This document shows, piece after piece, positions 31,326 through 39,051 of a DNA stretch of 64,000 bases; positions within the stretch are counted from its first letter, which is position 1; each line of letters starts with the position of its first letter. Where the stretch lies: assembly GCA_012270485.1 (NCBI GenBank), contig JAAXIF010000007.1, positions 1 through 64,000 on the forward strand, in the 5' to 3' direction. The notes beneath the pieces were generated by a model. The model saw nothing but the letters and a program-made list of their open reading frames with translations, had not been told where the DNA came from and did not search any database. A program made the position numbers and the translations under genes. The DNA is from Sphingobacteriales bacterium (GTDB lineage: Bacteria; Bacteroidota; Bacteroidia; Chitinophagales; Chitinophagaceae).

Positions 31326-32717
31326 TTATTCCGGACAGTCCAGCTTACTGATGACCTTTCGTTTATTAAAAGGATGAATGCTTAACATTAAGTAGCCACC
31401 GCCACTCAGGTTTTTAATTTGTTTTACCCACTGTAGATTATGAAGTCCCAATACCAAGGGGCCGGCTTTGAAAGCAGCACCAATATGAAACTGATTTTGA
31501 CTATTGTATTGAATCGGTAAATAAAAACCCCAGTTCAAAGTCTCCCATCTTGGAGTCACAGTCAGCAAGTTAGCTTCTCTCGATAATAGTCTTCTGAAAC
31601 CGGATGTTCCATGTAAATTGATACTCAGGTCTGTATTCAAATACAAGTTATTGCCAAAAGATCTGTCGACATTAAGAACAAGTCTGGTTGGATTTCCTAC
31701 TTTAAAACGATTACTGATATTTTCTGAAGTAGTAAAAATGGTGGCTAATGAATCTCTTAAATCTCTTCCCGACTCTACATTGGTGAATTTTCTATCTACA
31801 TCCATATCTGTAATCGTAGGATCAATATTTCTGTATTGTCCGCCAAACTCTCCTGATTTGAATTTATTAGCACCCAGGTCCATTAAAGCAACGCCTATTT
31901 TCCATTGATAGTTGATGGCGTTGTTTTGTTGATAGCTGTTATTGTTTTCGCCGTACAATAAATATTCTGCACCAATGCTTAACCCCAATCCGATTAAACT
32001 ATTTTTTACAAATTCGGATCCAGTGGTTGTTCCTGATGGTGATTCATCATAATTGGAAGAATAGCCAAACGCACTGCCACCCGTAATAAAATTATAGATG
32101 GTATCTGTTGATGTTTTTGTTTCCAGATAGCTGAGTTTATTAATCCTTGCAAAAGCTCCGGAAATACCTCTCATGATTTGAAGTGTAATACCACCTGTTA
32201 ATTTACTGTTGTAGGATTCATATAAAACACGCGAATAATTCAAATCTGCTTCCAGCCAACCGGTATGTGTTGCAAAGCCTTCTAAGTAAGGTGTAGATCG
32301 GTTTTGTACAAGGAAATCATGGATACTATAAATGGAATCACTTGCTGTAAGTGGTTCGGTTCTGATATGGTTATAGGATCTTGCTCTTAGATTAATGGCA
32401 AAAGCGTGTTTATTATTCGGCTTGTATAAAAAATTGAATAAACTGATATCGATGTTATTGTGTAAGAATCTGTTTTTAAAGGGATGTGTAAGGAAAACGG
32501 AGTCATTCCGCATGAACAAGGAGTTCGTACTCACTTTAGCCTGAACAGTAAAAAAAGTGAGGTCCCATTTATAGGCAGAATTTACTGATGCCGACGGATT
32601 ATTTCTAATACCGGTACTTCCGGCATAGGCAGATCCATAGGTAGAAGTATAACTTTGTCCATTTACCTGTGAACAAGTAAATAGCCCAACCGTAAGTATA
32701 AAAGCGAATGGTCTCAT
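31326..32717 (-). CDS. predicted outer-membrane beta-barrel protein (DUF5723-like)
   Basis: A 463-aa exported protein. Signal peptide MRPFAFILTVGLFTCSQVNGQ, then SYGSAYAGSTGIRNNPSASV-like start and many alternating amphipathic strands ending in aromatic residues (NWGFYLPIQYNSQNQFHIGA; GPLVLGLHNLQWV), as expected for a barrel. The pattern resembles the Bacteroidota DUF5723 family; the assignment is from memory of its N-terminal motif and is moderate. Function is unknown. It is monocistronic, with a long AT-rich upstream gap. Confidence 0.65.
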   Translation of the reverse strand: MRPFAFILTVGLFTCSQVNGQSYTSTYGSAYAGSTGIRNNPSASVNSAYKWDLTFFTVQAKVSTNSLFMRNDSVFLTHPFKNRFLHNNIDISLFNFLYKPNNKHAFAINLRARSYNHIRTEPLTASDSIYSIHDFLVQNRSTPYLEGFATHTGWLEADLNYSRVLYESYNSKLTGGITLQIMRGISGAFARINKLSYLETKTSTDTIYNFITGGSAFGYSSNYDESPSGTTTGSEFVKNSLIGLGLSIGAEYLLYGENNNSYQQNNAINYQWKIGVALMDLGANKFKSGEFGGQYRNIDPTITDMDVDRKFTNVESGRDLRDSLATIFTTSENISNRFKVGNPTRLVLNVDRSFGNNLYLNTDLSINLHGTSGFRRLLSREANLLTVTPRWETLNWGFYLPIQYNSQNQFHIGAAFKAGPLVLGLHNLQWVKQIKNLSGGGYLMLSIHPFNKRKVISKLDCPE

Positions 32718-33176
32718 AAACAGCGAGATACTTATTAAGCGAGTATTGTTGCTCTGATCATCTCTCAGCAGTGTTAAACAAATATCAAGGATTTAGACGA
32801 GAATCGCTATGATGAAAGCCAGATATAAAGTAATCAAAATGTATGCTTTTTGAGGCAGATGAACTTGTTAGTGGGCATGTTCTTGTAATTGCTGAGCAAT
32901 GGATAAACAAGCTTCCTCATTGTTAAGTAGACAGGTGCTAAATGTGGCACAAATGAAAAGTCCTCTGTAGAAACAGAGGACGGTCTTCGATTGCTTGCCA
33001 TATAAGAAAAAAAGTCATTTCACGATTGGATGCTACGATTCATAAGCATGGTATAAAGATAAATAATTTTGTCAATTTTTCATATAGTTATTAAAATCAT
33101 GTTTATTAATTCTGAAAAAATGAGCATTTTTTCAGAAAAATTAATTATTTAATAAACATTAAAAATATTATAATGT
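32718..33176. other. gene-free AT-rich spacer with hairpins
   Basis: No supportable gene. Two perfect hairpins lie in it: 32960-32981 and 33112-33135. The second (CTGAAAAAATG-AG-CATTTTTTCAG) is flanked by partly complementary ATGTTTATTAATT / AATTATTTAATAAACAT, giving an extended AT-rich cruciform of about 60 nt. The region would carry the promoter of the outer-membrane protein gene; I see no clear TAnnTTTG on the minus strand. Confidence 0.5.
32960..32981 (-). terminator. orphan terminator-like hairpin upstream of the OMP gene
   Basis: Perfect 9-bp stem GTCCTCTGT / ACAGAGGAC with a 4-nt loop. On the minus strand it is followed by TTTTCATTT. It lies 240 nt upstream of the gene on that strand, with no gene between it and the aspartate aminotransferase terminator. 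Confidence 0.5.
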
Positions 33177-33226
33177 ATTATATAAAAATAGCTTGATGCA
33201 TTTGCATCAAGCTATTTTTATATAAT
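33177..33226 (-). terminator. terminator of the aminotransferase gene
   Basis: Perfect 24-bp stem (ATTATATAAAAATAGCTTGA...) with a 2-nt centre. Minus-strand reading ends in TATTTTTATATAAT. It lies 18 nt past the stop and works in either direction. Confidence 0.88.
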
Positions 33227-33243
33227 AATCATTGAAAATCAAT

Positions 33244-34437
33244 CTATTGTCGACCAGGATATGCCTTTAAAGCCTTTTCCAGACAATCCATTGCAGCATT
33301 GATATCTTGTAGATTTAATACATAAGCAAGTCTTACTTCCTTTTTTCCCAATCCGGGTGTACCATAAAATCCGGTAGCAGGAGCTAACATTACCGTTTGC
33401 TTTTCATATTCGAAGGATTCTAGTAGCCACTGACAGAAAATATCCGCATCATCAATCGGTAATTGAGCCATCGCATAAAATGCACCACCCGGATTGGGGC
33501 AAAATACCCCTTCCATTGCATTGAGACGCTTTACGATCAGATCGCGGCGTGATTTATACTCAGCTTTTGTAGTATCAAAATAATCTGCAGGTAAATCAAT
33601 AGCCGCTTCTCCCGCAATTTGTGCAAAGCTCGGCGGACTGAGTCGCGCCTGAGCAAACTTCATGGCGGCATCTAATACCTGTTGGTTGCGTGTAATGAAA
33701 GCACCAATTCTACCTCCACAAGCACTGTATCTTTTACTGATGGTATCCATAATGATCACATGATCATCTACCCCCTTCAAATGCAAAGCACTTACCTGAT
33801 GACCTTCATAACAGAATTCACGATAAGCTTCATCAGAAAACAAATAAAGATTGTGGCGTAAGATGATATCTTTCAATTGCTCCATTTCGGCTGCGCTGTA
33901 CAAATATCCTGTAGGATTATTCGGATTGCAGATTACAATAGCCTTGGTTCGCGAACTGATCTTTTTTTCAATCTCTTCAATAGGAGGTAATGCAAAGCCA
34001 TTTTCAATATGAGAAGTAACCGGAACTACGGTTACACCCGCTGCAACTGCAAAGCCATTGTAATTGGCATAAAAAGGTTCAGGAATAATTACTTCATCAC
34101 CGGCATCCAAACAAGACATGAAACCAAATAAAATGGCTTCACTTCCACCGGTAGTAATGATGATCTGTTGAGGCGTTACCTCAATACCTACCGATTGATA
34201 ATATCCAACCAGCTTCTTTCGGTAACTCTCGTTACCGGCACTGTGACTGTATTCCAATACCTTAAAATCACTGTGACGAACCGCATCAAGAACCATTTTA
34301 GGGGTTTCAATATCCGGTTGTCCGATATTCAAATGATATACTTTGGTTCCTTTCTTTTTGGCAGCTTCTGCATAAGGAACAAGTTTTCTGATGGGGGATG
34401 CAGGCATGGCCTGTCCACGTTGACTGATCTGTAACAT
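33244..34437 (-). CDS. pyridoxal-phosphate aminotransferase (aspartate aminotransferase-like)
   Basis: Fold-type I aminotransferase of 397 aa in the AspC/AlaA/AspB superfamily; transfers amino groups between amino acids and 2-oxoacids. Visible: YHLNIGQPDIETP, ITTGGSEAILFGFMS (PLP phosphate), VICNPNNPTGYLYS, LFSDEAYREFCYEG, PLP Lys in MDTISKRYSACGGRIG, and the substrate carboxylate Arg in KKEVRLAYVL. Exact specificity is uncertain. -7 element TATCTTTG lies 4 nt before the ATG. A strong terminator follows. Confidence 0.9.
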   Translation of the reverse strand: MLQISQRGQAMPASPIRKLVPYAEAAKKKGTKVYHLNIGQPDIETPKMVLDAVRHSDFKVLEYSHSAGNESYRKKLVGYYQSVGIEVTPQQIIITTGGSEAILFGFMSCLDAGDEVIIPEPFYANYNGFAVAAGVTVVPVTSHIENGFALPPIEEIEKKISSRTKAIVICNPNNPTGYLYSAAEMEQLKDIILRHNLYLFSDEAYREFCYEGHQVSALHLKGVDDHVIIMDTISKRYSACGGRIGAFITRNQQVLDAAMKFAQARLSPPSFAQIAGEAAIDLPADYFDTTKAEYKSRRDLIVKRLNAMEGVFCPNPGGAFYAMAQLPIDDADIFCQWLLESFEYEKQTVMLAPATGFYGTPGLGKKEVRLAYVLNLQDINAAMDCLEKALKAYPGRQ

Positions 34438-34441
34438 GCCG

Positions 34442-34449
34442 CAAAGATA
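34442..34449 (-). promoter_or_regulatory. -7 element TATCTTTG before aminotransferase gene
   Basis: Exact consensus on the minus strand, CGGC then ATG. CAAA at 34466-34469 (TTTG on the minus strand) is 16 nt upstream, short for a -33 box. Confidence 0.5.
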
Positions 34450-34474
34450 GGGTTACAGTTTTGTACAAAAGAAA

Positions 34475-34497
34475 AGCGATCCTTTATCAGGACCGCT
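34475..34497 (-). terminator. terminator of the DUF1573 gene
   Basis: AGCG-A-TCCT, 5-nt loop, AGGA-C-CGCT. Read on the minus strand it is followed by TTTTCTTTT. Confidence 0.75.
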
Positions 34498-34523
34498 CTT
34501 CCACTAAATATATTTAGCGACTA

Positions 34524-34916
34524 CTATTTACTGGCTTTTGCAGTGGGTTTCGCAGCTACCACTTCACCTTCAATGGTAAGAATCACTGGATCATTAACAC
34601 CCGCAAACTTAATGGTAACACGCTTACTAAAAGTACCCAATGCTGCTGCATTATAGGTTACTTTGATAGTGCTGTTCTTGCCTTTTAAAACAGGCTCTTT
34701 GCTGTATTCAGGTGTTGTACAACCACATTCTGCAGTTGCAAATTCAATAACAGCAGGCTTAGCACCATTATTGGTAAAAGTAAATACATGGGTCACAGGT
34801 TTATTCTGCTCAATTTTTCCAAACTTAAATGAGCCTTCAGAAAACTTTACATCCTGTGCCATCACTCCGAAACTGGCAACTAAACCCAGTACGGTTAAAA
34901 ACAAAAACTTCTTCAT
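34524..34916 (-). CDS. DUF1573 domain protein
   Basis: Exported 130-aa protein: signal peptide MKKFLFLTVLGLVASFGVMAQ, then an Ig-like domain with SFKFGKIEQNKPVTHVFTFT, the Cys motif ECGCTTPEY and TIKVTYNAAALGTFSKRVTI. DUF1573 is common in Bacteroidota and structurally related to ASPM-SPD-2-Hydin-like domains. Role unknown; many lie near oxidative folding or envelope genes. Monocistronic, with a terminator 27 nt after the stop. Confidence 0.88.
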   Translation of the reverse strand: MKKFLFLTVLGLVASFGVMAQDVKFSEGSFKFGKIEQNKPVTHVFTFTNNGAKPAVIEFATAECGCTTPEYSKEPVLKGKNSTIKVTYNAAALGTFSKRVTIKFAGVNDPVILTIEGEVVAAKPTAKASK

Positions 34917-35115
34917 ATCAATAGGTATTTATTATGCTTTTCTCAAAGTTACAACAGAAATAAAAGCGGCAAGACTAGGATTTGCCAATTTTTTATCCCA
35001 AAAGGTCTTTTACCGCCATTCTAAGACAAATAATGCGAATATCATGCCGTTTTTTGCGGGTTACTACAATTTTTGCAGAAAACTAATTTCCGTTAGCCTA
35101 TTCCGTTGGTAATGT

Positions 35116-35123
35116 TATTTTTG
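35116..35123 (+). promoter_or_regulatory. -7 element TATTTTTG before second E1 gene
   Basis: Exact match four bases before ATG 35128. Transcription would start at about the ATG. Confidence 0.5.
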
Positions 35124-35127
35124 CCGC

Positions 35128-37518
35128 ATGGAATCAAGTTCATCTTTGGGATATAAAAACGACATGTTGTCTTTCGACGGATTTCGCAATGCGGTGATCG
35201 AAGATTATCGTATCGCTATGATTAGTCGTGAAGTGAGTTTGTTGGGTAGAAGAGAAGTATTGACCGGTAAAGCCAAGTTTGGAATTTTTGGTGATGGAAA
35301 AGAAATCGCGCAGATTGCCATGGCTAAATTTTTTCAACCCGGCGATTTTAGAAGCGGTTATTACCGTGATCAAACATTCATGTTTGCAACAGGCCTAGCA
35401 AGTGTTGAACAATACTTTGCACAGCTCTATGCGGATCCGGATGTAAAGAATGAACCCTTTAGTGCTGGTCGTCAAATGAATGCCCATTTCTCTACCCGTT
35501 TTGTAGATGAGAATGGTAATTGGTTGGATCTTGCTAATAGAAAAAATGTTTCTTCTGATATAGCGCCTACTGCCGGACAAATGCCCCGCGGATTAGGCCT
35601 TGCTTTTGCTTCACGTTGTTTTCGATCAACAAAGAATCCGGAAGCGTTTGAGCAATTGAGTCATCATGGAAATGAAATCTGTTTTACTACCATTGGTGAT
35701 GCGAGTACCAGCGAAGGACATTTCTGGGAAACCATTAATGCCGCCGGTGTTTTACAAGTGCCACTTGCAGTTTTTGTTTGGGATGATGGTTATGGCATTT
35801 CCGTTCCAAAAAATTTTCAAACAACAAAGGGTTCTATCTCAGCCGCATTAAAAGGATTTCAAAAACAAGCCGATACCAACGGTATCCATATTTATAAAGT
35901 GAAAGCCTGGGATTATGCCGGCATGTGTGAAGTATTTGAAGAAGCCTTACAAAAAGTACGCGAAACACATCAACCCGCTTTATTCCATGTAGAAGAAGTT
36001 ACCCAACCACAAGGACATTCTACCAGCGGTAGCCATGAGCGTTATAAAAGTCCGGAGCGATTGGAATGGGAAAAAGAATGGGATTGTATCAAGAAGATGA
36101 AAGAGTGGATGATTGAAAATGGACTCGCTTCCATTGAAGAGCTGACAGAAGTAGAAGCGGCAGCAAAAGAAACGGTGAAAGAAGCACGTAACCGTGCCTG
36201 GGAAAAATATGTTACACCCATCAAAGAACAAGCAGAGCAAGCTGCAACATTGATTCGTCAGGTGATGGTGAATGATATTGATAAGTACAATGCCATCCAA
36301 CAAATGGCGAATGAGTTGGCATCGAATAAAGAACCTTTACGCAGAGATATTTTACGAGCAATAGCTGTTGCCATTGAAACTGCACCTTTTTCACCATCTG
36401 CTGAAGAATTAAAAGCATTAAGAGTGCAGATGTTGGAAGAAAATACATCCTTGTACAACAGCCATCTTTATAATGAAGGCGCCAAAAGTGCACTCAATGT
36501 ACCGGAAGTAAAACCCCTTGTTGCTTTTGATGCACCAACTGTAAATGGGTATGAAGTATTGAACAAATATTTTGATGCCTTATTCGCTGCCAATCCGAAA
36601 GTATATGCTTTTGGAGAAGATGTTGGTTATATTGGGGATGTGAATCAAGGATTTGCAGGGTTACAAGAGAAACATGGAAAAGATAGAATACTGGATACCG
36701 GTATTCGTGAATTGACCATTGTTGGACAAGCCATTGGTATGGCATTGCGTGGATTAAGACCCATTGCTGAAATTCAATACCTCGATTATTTACTCTATGG
36801 TTTACAACCTTTGAGTGACGATGTATCCACAACGCATTTCAGAACCAAGGGACAGCAAAGTTGTCCCGTAATCATCCGTACACGCGGACATCGTTTGGAA
36901 GGCATTTGGCATAGTGGTTCTCCGATGGGTGTGGTGATCAATGCGCTACGTGGTATGTATGTGTGTGTGCCAAGAAATATGGTGCAAGCAGTAGGTATGT
37001 ATAATACCATGTTACAATCCAATGATCCTGCAATTATTGTGGAGTGTTTGAATGGCTATCGATTAAAAGAAAAATTACCTGATAATTTATTAGAGTATAC
37101 AGTTCCTTTGGGTGTACCTGAAATTATTCGTGAGGGTACTGATGTTACATTGGTTTCTTATGGTTCTACATTACGCATTATTCAGGATGCTACAGATAGA
37201 CTTGCTGCTGAAGGAATTGATTGTGAGATTGTAGATGTACAAACACTATTACCGTTTGATTTGAATCATGTGATTTTGCAGTCACTGAAAAAAACAAGTC
37301 GTATCATTTTCATCGATGAAGATGTTCCTGGAGGAGCAGCAGCCTATATGTTTAATAAAGTGATGGAAGAGCAAGGCGGTTATAAATGGTTGGATGCAAG
37401 TCCAAGAACCTTAACCGCAAAAGCCCATCGTCCCGGATACGGAAGTGATGGTGATTATTTTGCCAAGCCGAATGCAGAAGATGTAATGGATGCAGTGAGA
37501 TCTTTAATGGCAGAGTGA
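35128..37518 (+). CDS. 2-oxoacid dehydrogenase E1, fused alpha and beta subunits (copy 2)
   Basis: A 796-aa thiamine-diphosphate E1, longer than the 687-aa copy at 24831. Alpha part about 1-440: FGIFGDGKEIAQIAMAKFF, YYRDQTFMFATGL, ThDP segment IGDASTSEGHFWETINAAG to VWDDGYGIS (Asp-Asp where the classic motif has Asn-Asn), HSTSGSHERYKSPERL. Beta part about 465-796: VYAFGEDVGYIGDVNQGFAG, DTGIRELTIVGQAIGMALRG, VECLNGYRLKEKLP. Probably acts on branched-chain 2-oxoacids (inference). The ATG lies 4 nt after a -7 element. No E2/E3 nearby. Confidence 0.88.
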   Translation: MESSSSLGYKNDMLSFDGFRNAVIEDYRIAMISREVSLLGRREVLTGKAKFGIFGDGKEIAQIAMAKFFQPGDFRSGYYRDQTFMFATGLASVEQYFAQLYADPDVKNEPFSAGRQMNAHFSTRFVDENGNWLDLANRKNVSSDIAPTAGQMPRGLGLAFASRCFRSTKNPEAFEQLSHHGNEICFTTIGDASTSEGHFWETINAAGVLQVPLAVFVWDDGYGISVPKNFQTTKGSISAALKGFQKQADTNGIHIYKVKAWDYAGMCEVFEEALQKVRETHQPALFHVEEVTQPQGHSTSGSHERYKSPERLEWEKEWDCIKKMKEWMIENGLASIEELTEVEAAAKETVKEARNRAWEKYVTPIKEQAEQAATLIRQVMVNDIDKYNAIQQMANELASNKEPLRRDILRAIAVAIETAPFSPSAEELKALRVQMLEENTSLYNSHLYNEGAKSALNVPEVKPLVAFDAPTVNGYEVLNKYFDALFAANPKVYAFGEDVGYIGDVNQGFAGLQEKHGKDRILDTGIRELTIVGQAIGMALRGLRPIAEIQYLDYLLYGLQPLSDDVSTTHFRTKGQQSCPVIIRTRGHRLEGIWHSGSPMGVVINALRGMYVCVPRNMVQAVGMYNTMLQSNDPAIIVECLNGYRLKEKLPDNLLEYTVPLGVPEIIREGTDVTLVSYGSTLRIIQDATDRLAAEGIDCEIVDVQTLLPFDLNHVILQSLKKTSRIIFIDEDVPGGAAAYMFNKVMEEQGGYKWLDASPRTLTAKAHRPGYGSDGDYFAKPNAEDVMDAVRSLMAE

Positions 37519-37527
37519 TTGAGTGAA

Positions 37528-37640
37528 AAGCTACAGGCATCAAGCTACAAGCTTCACGCTGCAAGCTGCAAGTCAAGCTGCAAGTGATTATTTTTTGGCC
37601 ATAGATTCAAGGATTATTCATTAATCTGTGAATCTGTGGC
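37528..37640. repeat. family B and family F repeats after the E1 gene
   Basis: At 37528-37585, iterated AAGCTACAAGCTTCACGCTGC units (family B). At 37599-37640 an imperfect palindrome CCATAGATTCA ... TGAATCTGTGG (family F). They fill the gap between convergent genes and probably act as a bidirectional terminator region. Confidence 0.75.
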
Positions 37641-37644
37641 TTAT

Positions 37645-38064
37645 TTATTCATAAAATAATTCTTTCAAATCAGGAGTAGGAAGCCAGCAAGCATCTTGTT
37701 TGCCAAACCATTTGTACCTGTTCTTGGCAACTAAATCATAAAAAAAGTTTCGGATGAAAGGAGGGACGATGATGAACACATATAACAGCGACCATAATCC
37801 ACTCATCTCTTTAGCCACTTTCAATGCTGCAGTAGATTTGGTATAGATCTGATCTTCTTTCAATAAAATAAACGTATTGAAATCTGTACCCGATAAATGA
37901 AATTGCTTCAGCACCTCTTGTCCGAAAGAACCTTGTAAGGAAGCAAACCGAAATTTTCTTTTCGGATCATATTTGATCACTTTCTGAACACTCGCATTAC
38001 ACAAATTACATACCCCATCGAAGAGAATGACTGGGTGAGGGGGGGTATTGAAAGCGGAGTTCAT
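37645..38064 (-). CDS. DCC family thiol-disulfide oxidoreductase-like protein (DUF393)
   Basis: A 139-aa thioredoxin-like protein. The family motif is VILFDGVCNLCNASVQ, containing CxxC (CNLC), followed by KFRFASLQGSFGQEVL and a hydrophobic stretch LWSLLYVFIIVPPFIRNFFYD with the terminal YKWFGKQDACWLP. The substrate is unknown; some relatives assist redox or photosynthesis-linked processes. Monocistronic between two repeat blocks. Confidence 0.88.
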   Translation of the reverse strand: MNSAFNTPPHPVILFDGVCNLCNASVQKVIKYDPKRKFRFASLQGSFGQEVLKQFHLSGTDFNTFILLKEDQIYTKSTAALKVAKEMSGLWSLLYVFIIVPPFIRNFFYDLVAKNRYKWFGKQDACWLPTPDLKELFYE

Positions 38065-38089
38065 TATGTAAAGGTAAGAGCATTAGTGC

Positions 38090-38229
38090 AGGCTTCAAGC
38101 TTCAAGCTGCAAGCCGCAAGCCGCAAGTTTTTTAACAAAGCAGCCATTTCCAAACTGGAAATGGCTGTTGAAAATATCAATCTTTTTTGTTTTGAACCGT
38201 GTAGCTTGAAGCCTGTAGCTTGTAGCTTT
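38090..38229. repeat. nested palindrome with family B arms and inner hairpin
   Basis: Left arm 38090-38128 (GGCTTCAAGC, TTCAAGCTGC, AAGCCGCAAG units) and right arm 38201-38229 (GTAGCTTGAAGCCTGTAGC) are inverted family B runs. Between them a perfect 11-bp hairpin CAGCCATTTCC / GGAAATGGCTG (38141-38167) and an AT-rich stretch. The arrangement matches the 21.1 kb element although the inner hairpins differ. Confidence 0.8.
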
Positions 38230-38230
38230 C

Positions 38231-38953
38231 TTAACCCATATTATGAAACACCTTATTCACATCATCATCCTGTTCTAATCTTTCGATCAGTTTACTCACG
38301 TCTTCAGCTTGTTCATCTGTAACAGGAACGGTGGTGGTAGGAATCCATTCAAGTTCGGCGCTGATGGGGTTGAGGCCTTTATCTTCCAGTGCTTTTTGCA
38401 GACTACCAAAATCTACAAATGCGCAACGTAATACAATGATTGGATTTCCGTTATCGTCATTACTTTCTCCCAATTCTTCCAAACCAAAATCAATCAACTC
38501 CAATTCAAGATCATCAATATTCAATCCTTCGGGCTTTAATTTGAATACGCCCATTTTTTTGAATTGGAAACTTACACTACCGCTATTGCCTAATGCGCCA
38601 TTTCCTTTATTGAAATGACTCTTAACATTTGCTACGGTTCTTACATGGTTATCAGTAGCAGTTTCTACCAACAATGCTACTCCATGTGGTGCATATCCTT
38701 CATACAGGATCTCTTCATAATTCGAAGTGTCTTTACCCTGTGCTCTTTTGATGGCAGCTTCTACACGATCTTTGGGCATACCCACGCTTCTCGCATTCTG
38801 AAAGCAACGACGTAATGCCGGATTGGTGGCAGGATCTGGTCCGCCGGCTTTTACTGCTATCACGATCTCTTTACCGATACGGGTAAACTGTTTGGCCATT
38901 CTGTCCCAGCGGGCGAACATGGTTGCTTTACGTACTTCAAAAATCCTTCCCAT
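38231..38953 (-). CDS. YebC/PmpR family protein
   Basis: A 240-aa protein of the family long called transcriptional regulators (PmpR) and more recently linked to translation of proline-rich stretches (YebC2/TACO1). N-terminal [18 protein letters not shown] and [48 protein letters not shown], then [19 protein letters not shown] and [17 protein letters not shown] are conserved. The frame is open back to 39016, but the -7 box TATTTTTG at 38980-38987 lies inside that extension, so the start at 38953 is preferred. Confidence 0.92.
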   Translation of the reverse strand: MGRIFEVRKATMFARWDRMAKQFTRIGKEIVIAVKAGGPDPATNPALRRCFQNARSVGMPKDRVEAAIKRAQGKDTSNYEEILYEGYAPHGVALLVETATDNHVRTVANVKSHFNKGNGALGNSGSVSFQFKKMGVFKLKPEGLNIDDLELELIDFGLEELGESNDDNGNPIIVLRCAFVDFGSLQKALEDKGLNPISAELEWIPTTTVPVTDEQAEDVSKLIERLEQDDDVNKVFHNMG

Positions 38954-38979
38954 AATGATCTGTTTAGGTGAACGGGTTG

Positions 38980-38987
38980 CAAAAATA
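38980..38987 (-). promoter_or_regulatory. -7 element TATTTTTG before yebC-family gene
   Basis: Exact match on the minus strand, 26 nt before ATG 38953, just after the upstream permease terminator. Confidence 0.5.
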
Positions 38988-39001
38988 AGTGTATTGGACA
39001 T

Positions 39002-39032
39002 AAAAAAGCCCGCCACCGGGGCAGGCTTTTTT
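39002..39032 (-). terminator. terminator of the amino acid permease gene
   Basis: AAAAAAGCC-CG-CC, ACC loop region, GGGG-CA-GGCTTTTTT: a GC-rich stem flanked by A and T runs, 20 nt after the stop. Confidence 0.88.
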
Positions 39033-39051
39033 AGCAGTTAGTTGGGTTGTT

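Noticed and set aside
38954..39016. N-terminal extension of the YebC protein
   Set aside because: It would begin upstream of the -7 promoter element and adds non-conserved residues.
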